The notes: generated by a model not told the origin, from the letters alone. Shown: positions 1-8,084, counted from the stretch's first letter. The stretch is 64,000 nucleotides of DNA from an uncultured Mollicutes bacterium (GCA_947166335.1 CAMVDS010000003.1:29708-93707), one strand, 5' to 3'. Numbers and translations are program-made.

Positions 1-114
1 GAAATAGAAGAACATAATAGCAATCAAGAAGAACTTAAAGAAGAATTAGAAGACTATCAGATAGAATGGTTAGTAGAGGAAATTAGAGAAACGGAAAGGG
101 GGATTAAAGGTTGA
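1..114 (+). CDS. C-terminal fragment of an acidic protein
   Basis: The reading frame is open from the first base of the window and ends at a TGA, giving 37 residues rich in Glu and Lys, probably helical or coiled coil. The start lies outside the window. Its stop overlaps the TTG start of the next gene (TTGA), which indicates translational coupling. Function not recognised. Confidence 0.75.
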   Translation, partial: EIEEHNSNQEELKEELEDYQIEWLVEEIRETERGIKG

Positions 115-365
115 AAAAATATCAAGTAATAGGTGGTCAATATGAATATTATTGGTACGGAGAAAGCGCTAGTTTAAGAGGGGCAAAGATAATTGCAGGT
201 AAACATAAAGAGTATTGGGACAATTGGCAAGGCTGGCAGACACCCAAGATCTATAAGGCAGAGGATTGTGAGGAGATAGAGGCTAAGGGATGGGTAACAA
301 AAGTTGATGGTACAAGGATAATAGTACCTAAAGAATATGTGTTACCTGTTGAAATTGCAGCTTAA
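111..365 (+). CDS. Hypothetical small protein (84 aa), TTG start
   Basis: Starts at TTG inside the stop of the upstream gene, behind an AAGGGGG Shine-Dalgarno-like stretch. The product is rich in Tyr and Trp near the N-terminus (YYWYGES, EYWDNWQGW) and ends with a short hydrophobic tail. The family is not recognised. It lies in a co-directional run of very small genes, so an accessory early phage role is likely but unproven. Confidence 0.7.
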   Translation: MKKYQVIGGQYEYYWYGESASLRGAKIIAGKHKEYWDNWQGWQTPKIYKAEDCEEIEAKGWVTKVDGTRIIVPKEYVLPVEIAA

Positions 366-393
366 AAAGAGTTATTTTATTGGGAGGTAAACT

Positions 394-675
394 ATGACTA
401 TTGAAAAAGAAATAGAATTAATGAATGAAATTATTGTTCAAGCAATTATTCATGGTGGAGATTTTGGTGGACCTTATTATACTAATGAGATTGGATTATA
501 TAAAGCGATAAAAAAATGGTTTGATGAGAAGGGAATATCTAGTTGTTATAAGATTGTTCGAAAAGAATATATAGATTATGATAATAGAGTGTCATATGGA
601 AATATATTTATGATTGTTCCAGTAGATGACGAAACAGAAACCTATCATATACCAAAATTAGAAATTACTTTTTAA
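394..675 (+). CDS. Hypothetical protein (93 aa)
   Basis: ATG start preceded by TGGGAGG, a good ribosome-binding site. Mixed alpha/beta composition with no signal peptide, membrane segment or cysteine motif. It follows the upstream gene with a 28-bp gap. No family recognised; small early phage protein by context only. Confidence 0.75.
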   Translation: MTIEKEIELMNEIIVQAIIHGGDFGGPYYTNEIGLYKAIKKWFDEKGISSCYKIVRKEYIDYDNRVSYGNIFMIVPVDDETETYHIPKLEITF

Positions 676-747
676 TAACGATTTTATTTAAAGGAGATAA
701 AATTACAGCTTAATGAAGAACAAAGATATTTAAGAGGAGAAAAAAGA

Positions 748-1068
748 ATGGGTATGAATCTTCACTGGGAATATTATCCGAAAGAATGTAATAACAAATT
801 AATTCTTCCGTTTCTTACATATGAGACAGGAAGATGGTTGAATGGTAAGAGTGTATCAAAGGAATTCTATGCTTCTTGTGATGAATTAGGGAAGTGGGAT
901 GATGATAATAAGTGCTGGATATTTACTGACGTAACTAATCTGTTTAAGTTTGCAGCGAGAACAGAAGTTCCAGCTATTATATCAGATTTTATAACAGAAT
1001 GTGATTATCTTTTGTATTCAGGAATAAAACATAAAGAAGATGATATATTTATAATATGGAAAATATAG
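748..1068 (+). CDS. Hypothetical protein (106 aa)
   Basis: ATG start with the SD GAGGAGA about 8 bases upstream. The frame stays open upstream for about 15 codons to another SD-like AAGGAG near 691, but there is no standard start codon there, so an ancestral longer N-terminus may have been lost. Trp- and Tyr-rich, with no transmembrane segment. Family not recognised. Confidence 0.75.
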   Translation: MGMNLHWEYYPKECNNKLILPFLTYETGRWLNGKSVSKEFYASCDELGKWDDDNKCWIFTDVTNLFKFAARTEVPAIISDFITECDYLLYSGIKHKEDDIFIIWKI

Positions 1069-1078
1069 GGGGATATGT

Positions 1079-1258
1079 ATGAAAAAACGCTTGTATTCTG
1101 AGTTTTATAATGGTATTATAGAAATATTAATAGTATAACTAAATAACTTACCCAATAAAGCAAGATATAAATATACAGATGATGAACGGAGATTAGATAT
1201 TTATCTGTACGAAAACATCAATGAGGGAACTGAGGAATTCTTTGGAGTGGAGTGGTAA
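1079..1258 (+). pseudogene. Small ORF interrupted by an in-frame TAA
   Basis: An ATG at 1079 opens a frame that stops at TAA 1136, but the same frame then continues with coding-like sequence (NLPNKARYKYTDDERRLDIY) to TAA 1256. Without the internal stop the product would be about 59 residues. The next gene starts 18 bases later, so the spacing suits one original gene. A nonsense mutation, or a compensated indel, in a dispensable small gene is the simplest reading. Confidence 0.45.
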
Positions 1259-1276
1259 GAAAGGAAATAATATTTA

Positions 1277-1468
1277 ATGGATAATTTTAAAGAAATAGTA
1301 GATTATCTTGAGACTTGCTATGTAGGAGCAAGAGCAATGAATGATACCGAATTACAGAAAAGAATATCAAATGCATTAGCAGCTTTTAAAGCCGACACAG
1401 ATATGGATATATTCACGATTGATTTTATAAGATGGTATTATGATAAGGAAACAAAGGTAGAAATATAA
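1277..1468 (+). CDS. Hypothetical small protein (63 aa)
   Basis: ATG start preceded by AAGGAAA. Predicted largely helical and acidic, with no cysteines and no membrane segment. Family not recognised. Lies 24 bases before the next gene's ATG, consistent with one transcription unit. Confidence 0.7.
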   Translation: MDNFKEIVDYLETCYVGARAMNDTELQKRISNALAAFKADTDMDIFTIDFIRWYYDKETKVEI

Positions 1469-1492
1469 TTATTAAAAAAGGAGGAAAATCAA

Positions 1493-1870
1493 ATGAGTAG
1501 AGTATTAGGTCATCCTGGATTAGAAGATTTTAATGAAAGAATAAAAGAAGCAATGAAGCCTATTATTTGTGATGCTTATGATGAAGGGTTCAGAGATAGT
1601 CAGAAAATGAATAAAATAGAAACAAAGAAAACTCCTGAGAATATGAAAGCTTTCGCTCAAGGATTCTGTGAAGGTCGTGATACTATGTGGGAGATAGCAC
1701 GTTATATTACAACTGAAATGACAATGGCTCAGATTGCGGAAGTCTTTGGTAAAGACGTTTCTTTAATGGATATCTTCAATATTGAATCAAGGGAAGTGTT
1801 GGAAAAGATATCTTATTATCAAGAGGGAAATGATGAAGAAGATATAGACGAAGATGGGGAAGAAGATTAA
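1493..1870 (+). CDS. Hypothetical acidic protein (125 aa)
   Basis: Strong SD (AAGGAGG) before the ATG. The N-terminal two thirds looks helical (YDEGFRDSQKM, FAQGFCEGRDTMWEIARY) and the C-terminal tail is extremely acidic (DEEDIDEDGEED). The GFRDSQ and GFCEGRD pieces suggest an internal helical duplication. Family unknown. The acidic tail may mediate electrostatic contacts or DNA mimicry, but nothing here proves that. Confidence 0.78.
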   Translation: MSRVLGHPGLEDFNERIKEAMKPIICDAYDEGFRDSQKMNKIETKKTPENMKAFAQGFCEGRDTMWEIARYITTEMTMAQIAEVFGKDVSLMDIFNIESREVLEKISYYQEGNDEEDIDEDGEED

Positions 1871-1893
1871 AAGATTAAAAAAGGAGATAAGGT

Positions 1894-2124
1894 ATGGGTA
1901 CATATGGTAATATTTCATTAAGGGAATTTGGAAATATTAATTTAAATAATGATCTTGTAATAGATATTTTATATAACTGGAATGGAGCAGAAGAAAAATA
2001 TATGTATAGGAAAGATAAAGTAGATTTTAGGGAACTACCAGATGAGATATTAAATGCTATTGTTCTGGATTGGTTTATAGTTAATGAGAATACAGTTGAA
2101 GTGGGGATTGATTATTACGAATAA
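1894..2124 (+). CDS. Hypothetical protein (76 aa)
   Basis: SD AAAGGAGA before the ATG. Predicted beta-rich N-terminus followed by an acidic helical part. No cysteines or transmembrane segment. Family not recognised; member of the small-gene run. Confidence 0.72.
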   Translation: MGTYGNISLREFGNINLNNDLVIDILYNWNGAEEKYMYRKDKVDFRELPDEILNAIVLDWFIVNENTVEVGIDYYE

Positions 2125-2138
2125 ACAGGAGATTAAAA

Positions 2139-2444
2139 ATGGATAAAAAAGAAATAATAAGTTGGTTACAATTCTTAAGATTTTCTATAGATGAAGAGAA
2201 TGATACTATATTAGTAAAAGATAATAAGCAATATTCAATAACTGAAATAATAACTGAAGCTATTGAGGAGCTTAATGAGCCTGAATATATAGATAAGCAG
2301 GTAGCAATAAACGCTATAAAGAAAAGGAAAGAAACAATTAAAGGTGATGCTATTGGTGAAATGAATGTTAAATTAGGTATGTCTTATGCTATTGATGCTA
2401 TAGAACAGATTTCACCTGTAAATGTAAATGTAAATAATAATTAA
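2139..2444 (+). CDS. Hypothetical phage protein with YIDKQVAINAI motif (101 aa)
   Basis: SD ACAGGAG precedes the ATG. The central segment EYIDKQVAINAIKKRK followed by YAIDAIEQI resembles a helical module I know from many small clostridial and lachnospiral phage proteins of unknown function. The C-terminus is a short Asn/Val-rich tail. Soluble and probably helical. Function unknown. Confidence 0.72.
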   Translation: MDKKEIISWLQFLRFSIDEENDTILVKDNKQYSITEIITEAIEELNEPEYIDKQVAINAIKKRKETIKGDAIGEMNVKLGMSYAIDAIEQISPVNVNVNNN

Positions 2445-2469
2445 GAAATACAAAAGGAATTATATAAAA

Positions 2470-2667
2470 ATGGATTTCAAACCATATGAGAATTTAGTAC
2501 ATATAGAACCATCGAAGTACAGGGGTGAATTAGATATAGCAACGGGTATTTTTACTGTTTATAGAGATGATAAAAATGGTTCAGTTAATTTTTTTGATTC
2601 ACTAGGAGAAAGAATAGCTAAAGATGAAATTACAGTTGAATATATAGAAAAAAGAAGGAATAAATAA
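2470..2667 (+). CDS. Hypothetical protein (65 aa)
   Basis: ATG start with a weak AAGGAAT ribosome-binding site. Predicted mostly beta-strand, ending with a basic KRRNK tail. The stop overlaps the next ATG by one base (TAATG), which suggests translational coupling to the Lar-like protein downstream. No family recognised. Confidence 0.7.
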   Translation: MDFKPYENLVHIEPSKYRGELDIATGIFTVYRDDKNGSVNFFDSLGERIAKDEITVEYIEKRRNK

Positions 2668-3083
2668 TGAGAACATATATAGCAAAATGTAAAACGTCCC
2701 TAGGTGATGTTGAAATAGAATACAAAATATTTAATTTCAGAGAAGAATTAAATTCACTTTCAGATGAAGAAATACAACGAACAGCTAATATGTATAATCA
2801 TGCTAATTGTATTGAGTTAGATAGATGTCCTTTTTGTGGAACTGTTGGAATGTTGAATTGGGATACTATGGATGGTTGGTATGGTTGGTGCCGTGTATGC
2901 GGATGTAAAGGTCCTGATCATTATGATTGGATTAAAGCTTGTAGAATGTGGAATAATCGTAGTTTTAAAACAGTAATAGAAAATACTAATATAAATTTAA
3001 GTCGCCTAAAGGAATTAAAAAATAATACTAATTTATTATCTGAAGAAGCTAAAGAATATATTAAAGAACAGGAGGACAAATAA
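2667..3083 (+). CDS. Lar-like restriction-alleviation zinc-ribbon protein (138 aa)
   Basis: The central region has a four-cysteine knuckle, CPFCG then CRVCG about 24 residues later, with intervening Trp residues and a following GP...A..WNNR segment. That is the layout of the Lar-type zinc ribbon found in many phages and prophages. E. coli Lar/Ral modulates type I restriction. Here the flanking N- and C-terminal helices differ, so the biochemical role is inferred from the fold only. Translationally coupled to the preceding gene. Confidence 0.65.
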   Translation: MRTYIAKCKTSLGDVEIEYKIFNFREELNSLSDEEIQRTANMYNHANCIELDRCPFCGTVGMLNWDTMDGWYGWCRVCGCKGPDHYDWIKACRMWNNRSFKTVIENTNINLSRLKELKNNTNLLSEEAKEYIKEQEDK

Positions 3084-3084
3084 A

Positions 3085-3231
3085 ATGTTAGTAGTTAAAA
3101 TATCAACACTTGTTTTAATAATAATTATAGCGTTTATACTTGGGTGTATTTTTAGTCCTATTGTAATGTTGATTGATAAGGTTAAGGATCATAAGAAAAA
3201 TAAGGAGAATAAGGATGAAACTGATAATTGA
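3085..3231 (+). CDS. Small single-pass membrane protein (48 aa)
   Basis: ATG directly after the upstream stop, with SD AGGAGGA inside the end of that gene. Residues about 4-30 form one hydrophobic transmembrane helix (LVLIIIIAFILGCIF), followed by a highly charged Lys/Glu/Asp tail. The 3' end overlaps the start of the next gene. Function unknown. Positively charged tails after the helix suggest an N-out, C-in topology. Confidence 0.7.
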   Translation: MLVVKISTLVLIIIIAFILGCIFSPIVMLIDKVKDHKKNKENKDETDN

Positions 3232-3625
3232 TATACCAGAAGAAATTTGGGAAAAGGAAAACTTTTGCGATTATTTTGGTGCGTGGAGTGAAAAATTACA
3301 AGAAATAATTAAGAGTGGTACTGTTGTATATGAATCAGAAGAATATAAAAATTATGTAAGTAGACAATCAGTAAAGGAGCTTATTAGAAGCGGTATTAGT
3401 ACAGATATAGAGGTAGATCAAGATTATGTATGCGAATTAATTGACGAACTTCCGCCTGTTACGCCAGAGCCGAACAGATGTAATCAATGCAAGTATTATG
3501 AGGGAGTACACGATGTACAGGGACATGCACCTTGTTCTTTTCTAAAATGCGGGGGTGTATTGTGGGATTGGTATTGTTCAAACTATGAGTCGTATAAGGA
3601 GGGTGAAGAAAATGGGATTAACTGA
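3215..3625 (+). CDS. Hypothetical protein with C-terminal Cys cluster (136 aa)
   Basis: I place the start at ATG 3215, which has SD AAGGAG at good spacing; an upstream in-frame TTG lacks one. The N-terminus begins KLIIDIPEEIWEK, an opening shared with other small proteins in this window. The C-terminus carries CNQCKYYEG and further Cys residues to YCSNYE, a likely zinc-binding knuckle. It overlaps both neighbours by a few bases. Function unknown. Confidence 0.75.
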   Translation: MKLIIDIPEEIWEKENFCDYFGAWSEKLQEIIKSGTVVYESEEYKNYVSRQSVKELIRSGISTDIEVDQDYVCELIDELPPVTPEPNRCNQCKYYEGVHDVQGHAPCSFLKCGGVLWDWYCSNYESYKEGEENGIN

Positions 3626-3923
3626 TGGACATTTAGCATGGGGTGATGATATACCAACTGAATCGGAAAAGATATTTTACAGGCAGATAGCTGAACTTGA
3701 AAAGGAAAATGCAAGACTCCTGAAAGACTGTGAAGTTTATAAAAAGGCAATAGAGGATATTAAGAAAGAGATAAAATCTAAGAAGTTTAAGGGCTATGTA
3801 AATGATAATGGTAGTGTTGATTTGCCAGACCATCAAGCTCATTTCAACAGTGGATTGATTTTAGCACTTGAGATAATAGATAAACACACAAGCGGAGCAA
3901 AGATGGAGGAGGTGAAAGAATGA
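3612..3923 (+). CDS. Hypothetical coiled-coil protein (103 aa)
   Basis: Start chosen at ATG 3612, preceded by GGAGGGTGAAGAA inside the previous gene; earlier in-frame codons translate the previous gene's sequence. Residues about 20-60 are a Lys/Glu-rich coiled coil (IAELEKENARLLKD). The C-terminal LALEIIDKHTSGAKMEEVKE element recurs in variant form in neighbouring genes ending near 4552, 4824 and 6120, which suggests gene duplication or a shared docking helix. Confidence 0.72.
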   Translation: MGLTDGHLAWGDDIPTESEKIFYRQIAELEKENARLLKDCEVYKKAIEDIKKEIKSKKFKGYVNDNGSVDLPDHQAHFNSGLILALEIIDKHTSGAKMEEVKE

Positions 3924-4018
3924 AAAAATATTATTTTTGCAAACGCTGTAATCGATGGTGGTTGCTTGAAAGTTTAACAGCAGTTCATTGCCCTATATGT
4001 GGTCAGGATATAATATAG
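3920..4018 (+). CDS. Mini zinc-ribbon protein (32 aa)
   Basis: ATG overlaps the upstream TGA (ATGA) behind GGAGGTGAAAGA, a strong ribosome-binding site. The 32 residues contain CKRC and CPIC, almost nothing more than a single treble-clef or rubredoxin-like knuckle. Such mini-ribbons are common in Firmicutes phages. The role is unknown, perhaps protein or RNA binding. Confidence 0.65.
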   Translation: MKKYYFCKRCNRWWLLESLTAVHCPICGQDII

Positions 4019-4067
4019 GAGGAAAGAAACATGGGTAGAGTCCGATAGGGGCAGATGGGAGTGAGGA

Positions 4068-4241
4068 ATGACAGCAGATGATGTTGTAGCCATAAGTGGT
4101 AGAATCTGGAATGATGATACCAGAACAGTTGCCAATGTAGTGAATATTAATGCACGAATCTTAAAGGATGCATTGAATAGAATCGTAGAACTTGAAAAAC
4201 GGATAGATGAGCTACAGGCAGAAAGTGAGGATAAGGAATGA
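4068..4241 (+). CDS. Hypothetical helical protein (57 aa)
   Basis: ATG preceded by GGGAGTGAGG. The second half is helical (RILKDALNRIVELEKRIDELQAE), likely a short coiled coil. Its TGA overlaps the next ATG (ATGA). No family recognised. Confidence 0.68.
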   Translation: MTADDVVAISGRIWNDDTRTVANVVNINARILKDALNRIVELEKRIDELQAESEDKE

Positions 4242-4552
4242 ATTTCAAATTAGGAAAAAAATATATCGTAAAGGTTTCTGAAGAAGGCATAATTCCTATT
4301 GAAGAATTTAAATCAGACAGATTTTATGATAAAGACCATGATGATTTGGATTTTCTGACAGACGAAGAAAAGATAATTGTTATCAATGATGTGCTTGACA
4401 AGATAAGAGCCGAGTTTATCTCTTTATATCCTAAGAATTACGCAGGAGAACTTGAACTTGGCGGTCTAAGCTGTGTATTTTCACTTAATAGGGTATTAAA
4501 CATCATTGACAAGTATGAGGCAAGCCCGACAGGTGAGGAGGATAAAGAATGA
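4238..4552 (+). CDS. Hypothetical protein with LNIIDKYEAS tail (104 aa)
   Basis: ATGA overlap with the preceding gene and SD GAGGATAAGG. Soluble and acidic. The C-terminal RVLNIIDKYEASPTGEEDKE is a variant of the helix seen at the ends of neighbouring small proteins, so these genes may share a partner or derive from duplication. Function unknown. Confidence 0.72.
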   Translation: MNFKLGKKYIVKVSEEGIIPIEEFKSDRFYDKDHDDLDFLTDEEKIIVINDVLDKIRAEFISLYPKNYAGELELGGLSCVFSLNRVLNIIDKYEASPTGEEDKE

Positions 4553-4824
4553 AATGGATAAGCGAAGAAGATTTAAGAAAACATATAATCAATGATAATT
4601 GTGATGAAGGATGCGGATATATTGACGAAAGAGACATCATTGATATGGAGTGGGTAGAAGATGATAAGTTCATACCCTTATCCGTGATAAAAGGTATTAA
4701 GGCAGAAATAAATGAGCTGTCTGAATTAGATCACATAGAACCAACATATGAGGATTGCAAAAGGGATGTGCTGGAAATTATAAATAAACGCACAAGAGGT
4801 GCAAAGATGGAGGGTGAAGAATGA
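4549..4824 (+). CDS. Hypothetical protein (91 aa)
   Basis: ATGA overlap with the upstream gene behind GTGAGGAGGATAAAG. Acidic; contains CDEGCGY near residue 23 and the shared C-terminal VLEIINKRTRGAKMEGEE helix. Member of the repeated family of short proteins ending in (L/V)EII(D/N)K. Function unknown. Confidence 0.72.
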   Translation: MKWISEEDLRKHIINDNCDEGCGYIDERDIIDMEWVEDDKFIPLSVIKGIKAEINELSELDHIEPTYEDCKRDVLEIINKRTRGAKMEGEE

Positions 4825-5033
4825 AAATAATCATTGATATTCCGTATCGCATATATAGTAAAGGTTTAATCCCTACGAATCGGACAGATGTAGAGGTTGT
4901 AGCTTATGCTATAGCAGATTGTACGCCTATTGATAATCCTCTCATAGCTTTACGTGATGAATATGATAAAGAGATCGAAAGCAATAAAAAATTCACAAGC
5001 TCGATAGGGAGAGAAGGGAGTGATAAGGGATGA
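4821..5033 (+). CDS. Hypothetical IP-motif protein (70 aa)
   Basis: ATGA overlap with the previous gene and SD GGAGGGTGAAG. Starts KIIIDIPYRIYSKGL, a beta-strand plus IP opening also seen in the genes at 3215 and 5202. In many Firmicutes phages this opening is followed by a GHG(D/R)LID segment, which is missing here, so this may be a diverged or truncated copy. Confidence 0.68.
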   Translation: MKIIIDIPYRIYSKGLIPTNRTDVEVVAYAIADCTPIDNPLIALRDEYDKEIESNKKFTSSIGREGSDKG

Positions 5034-5200
5034 CAAAAATAAAATGGTCTAAAGAGCCTGATGAATGGTATTGCTCTTATGGTAAATGCTGTAATTGTAA
5101 TACTGAATTTATGTGTTCTAAAGCGCATTACTGTCCTGGATGTGGTGAAAAAATTGAATCCGAGGAATTTAATGTAAGTTACAAAGAAATGGAGGAATAA
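5030..5200 (+). CDS. Zinc-ribbon protein (56 aa)
   Basis: ATGA-type overlap with the previous gene. Contains CCNC and CPGC about 15 residues apart plus extra Cys residues, a typical four-Cys zinc ribbon, followed by an acidic helix. No enzymatic motif. Probably a small structural zinc protein of unknown partner. Confidence 0.7.
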   Translation: MTKIKWSKEPDEWYCSYGKCCNCNTEFMCSKAHYCPGCGEKIESEEFNVSYKEMEE

Positions 5201-5201
5201 A

Positions 5202-5447
5202 ATGGCAGATATAGAATTGGTAATTAAGATACCTGAAGAAACCTATGAATATTGGAAGAACTATTCATATGAATATGTAATTGCAGAAGCAATAGCTAAG
5301 AGTATACCGCTGCCTAAAGGTCATGGAGATTTAATTGATAGGAGTAAGTTATTAAAAGAACCTATGGATACAGCTAATTATCCAAGCAACTATGTTAGGA
5401 TTGCAAAGGCAGTCATAGAAGCAGATAAGGCAGAAAGCGAGGAATAA
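5202..5447 (+). CDS. Conserved phage protein with GHGDLIDRSKLL motif (81 aa)
   Basis: SD GGAGGAATAA before the ATG. The sequence ELVIKIPEETYEYWKN followed by PLPKGHGDLIDRSKLL matches a small protein type I recognise as recurrent in Lachnospiraceae and other Firmicutes phages, with no known function. It is the fullest example of the IIIDIP opening in this cluster. Confidence 0.75.
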   Translation: MADIELVIKIPEETYEYWKNYSYEYVIAEAIAKSIPLPKGHGDLIDRSKLLKEPMDTANYPSNYVRIAKAVIEADKAESEE

Positions 5448-5449
5448 TA

Positions 5450-5836
5450 ATGATTATAACATTTATATTTGCAATTATGTTAGTTTTAGGAATTATAATT
5501 TGGCGTAAGAGCAGTTATGACTTAGATATTATTGGAATTTTGTTAACCTTTGTTAGTTCAGTCGTATTGTGTATATCGTTGATCGTGATTATTGTAACTC
5601 ATGCTACAGCCAACAACACTATTCAACAAAATAAAATTAATTATGATGGACTATGTAAGCGTTATGAGATTGCCAAATCAGAATATGAAGATGTCTCTAA
5701 ATCCGATGTAATAGCTGATATAACCGCATGGAATATAAAGGTATATAACACAAAATATTGGGCAGAAAATCCATGGACAAATTGGTTTAATCCAAAAAGT
5801 ATTGCTGATAATTTAGAATATATTCCAATGGAATAG
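5450..5836 (+). CDS. Two-pass membrane protein (128 aa)
   Basis: Starts two bases after the previous stop. Two hydrophobic segments, about residues 1-18 and 26-50 (IGILLTFVSSVVLCISLIVI), then a soluble tail of about 75 residues containing a coiled-coil-like part and a Trp-rich end. Likely inserted in the host membrane with the tail on one face. Function unknown. Confidence 0.73.
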   Translation: MIITFIFAIMLVLGIIIWRKSSYDLDIIGILLTFVSSVVLCISLIVIIVTHATANNTIQQNKINYDGLCKRYEIAKSEYEDVSKSDVIADITAWNIKVYNTKYWAENPWTNWFNPKSIADNLEYIPME

Positions 5837-5847
5837 GAGGTGGAAGA

Positions 5848-6120
5848 ATGACAAGAGAAGAAAAATTAAAATTATTACTTGATATAGGAGAATATGATTT
5901 TATTAAATATATTCCTAAAGAAAATATGTGGAAGTTGATTTTTGCACTTGCATATATTGAAGATACTATACCTATGTCTGATATTGATGGCATTAAGGAA
6001 GAAATAAAAACAGAAATCAGCGATTATGAAGGTTGTAATGATTTCAATGAGGGCATAAGATTTGGATTGCGAACGGCACTTGAAATTATCGACAAGTATA
6101 AGGCAGAAAGTGAGGGATAA
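5848..6120 (+). CDS. Hypothetical protein with LEIIDKYKAES tail (90 aa)
   Basis: Strong SD (AGGAGGTGG) before the ATG. Acidic and helical. Ends with GLRTALEIIDKYKAESEG, the same C-terminal helix as the proteins ending near 3923, 4552 and 4824, supporting a family of paralogous small proteins. Function unknown. Confidence 0.72.
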   Translation: MTREEKLKLLLDIGEYDFIKYIPKENMWKLIFALAYIEDTIPMSDIDGIKEEIKTEISDYEGCNDFNEGIRFGLRTALEIIDKYKAESEG

Positions 6121-6122
6121 AT

Positions 6123-6290
6123 ATGACACCATATAAAATCACGGCAGAACTGAATCTGAAGAATATTATATCTGAATCAAGAGAAGTCGCACAAGCCTTA
6201 AATGAATTTGCCGATAATCTTGAACAAATTGAAAAGAAGTACGCAGAGCCACAGGAAAGTGAGGATAAAGAATGGTATTTCAGATTATAG
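6123..6290 (+). CDS. Hypothetical helical protein (55 aa)
   Basis: ATG three bases after the previous stop. The product is a single amphipathic helical stretch (VAQALNEFADNLEQIEKKYAEP). Its 3' end overlaps the next gene's start by about 19 bases. No family recognised. Confidence 0.65.
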   Translation: MTPYKITAELNLKNIISESREVAQALNEFADNLEQIEKKYAEPQESEDKEWYFRL

Positions 6291-6628
6291 ATAGAAAAAC
6301 AGGCAAAGAGCCTACAGATCGTGTTATTAAAAATATAGCCAAAAGAGGCGGTTTAATGGAAATGGATATAGACGGGTTTTATGTCAGTGAGGATGGTCTA
6401 ATAGTGTTAGTTGATGATTGCGGTAATGCCACATGGGTTGATATGGGGAGATTTAAAGTGGAGGTGCAGGATGTAGATAGTAATATATCATTTTCGAAAG
6501 AAATAAATAGTTTTATTTCATGTTTAAAATGTGAAAATTTTAGTAAAGAAGATAACTATTGTAAGTTGTTGCAAATCAATTGGCTTCCTGATAATTTTGG
6601 ATGTAACAACGGAAAGGAAAAGGTATGA
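6272..6628 (+). CDS. Hypothetical protein with C-terminal Cys knuckle (118 aa)
   Basis: ATG within the previous gene, preceded by GTGAGGATAAAG. The C-terminal third contains CLKCENF and a further C-x(9)-C pattern (YCKLLQINWLPDNFGC), probably zinc binding. The stop overlaps the RlaP gene start by ATGA, so the two are translationally coupled. Confidence 0.72.
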   Translation: MVFQIIDRKTGKEPTDRVIKNIAKRGGLMEMDIDGFYVSEDGLIVLVDDCGNATWVDMGRFKVEVQDVDSNISFSKEINSFISCLKCENFSKEDNYCKLLQINWLPDNFGCNNGKEKV

Positions 6629-7680
6629 ATTATCAACAGATAAGAGAGAAACTGAATACAGAAGAATATAGTTTTTTACGTACTAATCCTCACCTAGGAG
6701 ATAATATTATTCTCCTGGGGTTGGGTGGATCTTATGCATATGGAACTAATAATGAGAATAGCGATATAGATATTCGTGGTATTTATCTTCCCTCAAAGGA
6801 AGAAATACTTTGTGGTGGTTTTGGTGGGATATCTGAACAGGTAGTAAATGAAGCTACTGATACTACTATTTATGGGTTAGGGAAAATAGCCAATTTATTA
6901 AGTAATACTAATCCTAATGTAATTGAAATGATGGGTCTTGATGAAGATCAATATCTATATTTAAAACCAGAAGGTAAATTACTAATAGATAATGCTCATT
7001 TATTCTTATCTAAGAAGTGTGCTAATTCTTTTGGTGGATATGCTAACGCTCAGCTTTATAGATTAACTCAAAAATCAGCTCATAGTATGACTCAAGAAGG
7101 TCTTGAGAAGCATATTCTTAAAACAATGGAATTTATGAGAACAGATTTTACTAAAAGATATTCTACTATGCCAGAAGATTCTATCAATTTATATATAGAT
7201 AAATCTGATCAAGAAAATATGGAAACGGAAATATATATGGATATCTCTTTGCATCATTACCCTTTAAGAGATTATTGTGGAATGTGGAACGAATTAAAAA
7301 ATGTCACTTCTGAATACACAAAAATAGGGAAACGAAATCAAAAGGCTCTTGAACATGCAAAAATCGGTAAACATATGATGCATCTAGTAAGATTATATCT
7401 TATGTGCTTTGATATCTTGGAGAAGGAACAGATAATAACTCACCGTGTAAAAGAGCATGATATGCTCATGGATATAAGAAACGGCATATATATTACCGAG
7501 AACAATGATGTCCGTCCTGAGTTCTTTGAGATGGTAAATGAGTATGAGAAGCACCTACAGGATTCAATAAAGCATACCTCTCTACCAGATAAGCCTGATT
7601 ATAAAAAAATCAGGGAGCTGGTCAGTGAGATAAATCTCAGAGTTATTAAGGATCTTGTCATATTTGGGCAAAAGATGTAG
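6625..7680 (+). CDS. RlaP-type nucleotidyltransferase (351 aa)
   Basis: A predicted nucleotidyltransferase of the polymerase-beta superfamily, RlaP/YcgL type. The signature GSYAYGT...SDIDIRGIY spans residues about 35-53: Gly-Ser at 35-36 and the metal-binding Asp pair at 47 and 49. Length is normal for the family. Members occur in phages and bacteria and are predicted to act in RNA repair or end modification. The window also encodes a HAD phosphatase of an RNA-repair type and an RNA ligase, which supports that role. Coupled to the upstream Cys-knuckle gene by ATGA. Confidence 0.82.
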   Translation: MNYQQIREKLNTEEYSFLRTNPHLGDNIILLGLGGSYAYGTNNENSDIDIRGIYLPSKEEILCGGFGGISEQVVNEATDTTIYGLGKIANLLSNTNPNVIEMMGLDEDQYLYLKPEGKLLIDNAHLFLSKKCANSFGGYANAQLYRLTQKSAHSMTQEGLEKHILKTMEFMRTDFTKRYSTMPEDSINLYIDKSDQENMETEIYMDISLHHYPLRDYCGMWNELKNVTSEYTKIGKRNQKALEHAKIGKHMMHLVRLYLMCFDILEKEQIITHRVKEHDMLMDIRNGIYITENNDVRPEFFEMVNEYEKHLQDSIKHTSLPDKPDYKKIRELVSEINLRVIKDLVIFGQKM

Positions 7681-7696
7681 AAAGGAGTGATAAGGA

Positions 7697-8071
7697 ATGA
7701 ACGCAAGGCAGACGAAGAAATGCCTGAAAAAGAGGATAAATCGTCTTGAATCAGATAACGATTTAATGCGTAGAATTATTGCGGATAGTCCTAATATGCA
7801 GAGATTATATGACTTGTACAATGAGCCACATAAGGTTCGATATACAACAATGCCGTTCCAAGAGTTTAAGGCAAAAAGAATGATTCCTGATTCTATTGGA
7901 GGAAAAATTCCTATTTATGTTGGAGATATTGATGAAATTATTGAATATACAGAATGGGCGTTAGCAAAAGATTTATTTGAGTGCATCAAGAATAACATAA
8001 CTTATGAGGTTGATACTGAATGTATGACGCCAACAATCACGGCAAGTATCTTTCTTGGCAGAAGGGAGTGA
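7697..8071 (+). CDS. Hypothetical protein (124 aa)
   Basis: ATG preceded by AAAGGAGTGATAAGG. A basic N-terminus (KKCLKKRINRLESDNDLMRR, helical) followed by an alpha/beta region. No catalytic motif recognised. Follows the nucleotidyltransferase by 16 bases and may be co-expressed with it. Confidence 0.7.
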   Translation: MNARQTKKCLKKRINRLESDNDLMRRIIADSPNMQRLYDLYNEPHKVRYTTMPFQEFKAKRMIPDSIGGKIPIYVGDIDEIIEYTEWALAKDLFECIKNNITYEVDTECMTPTITASIFLGRRE

Positions 8072-8084
8072 TGAGGTACACAGC

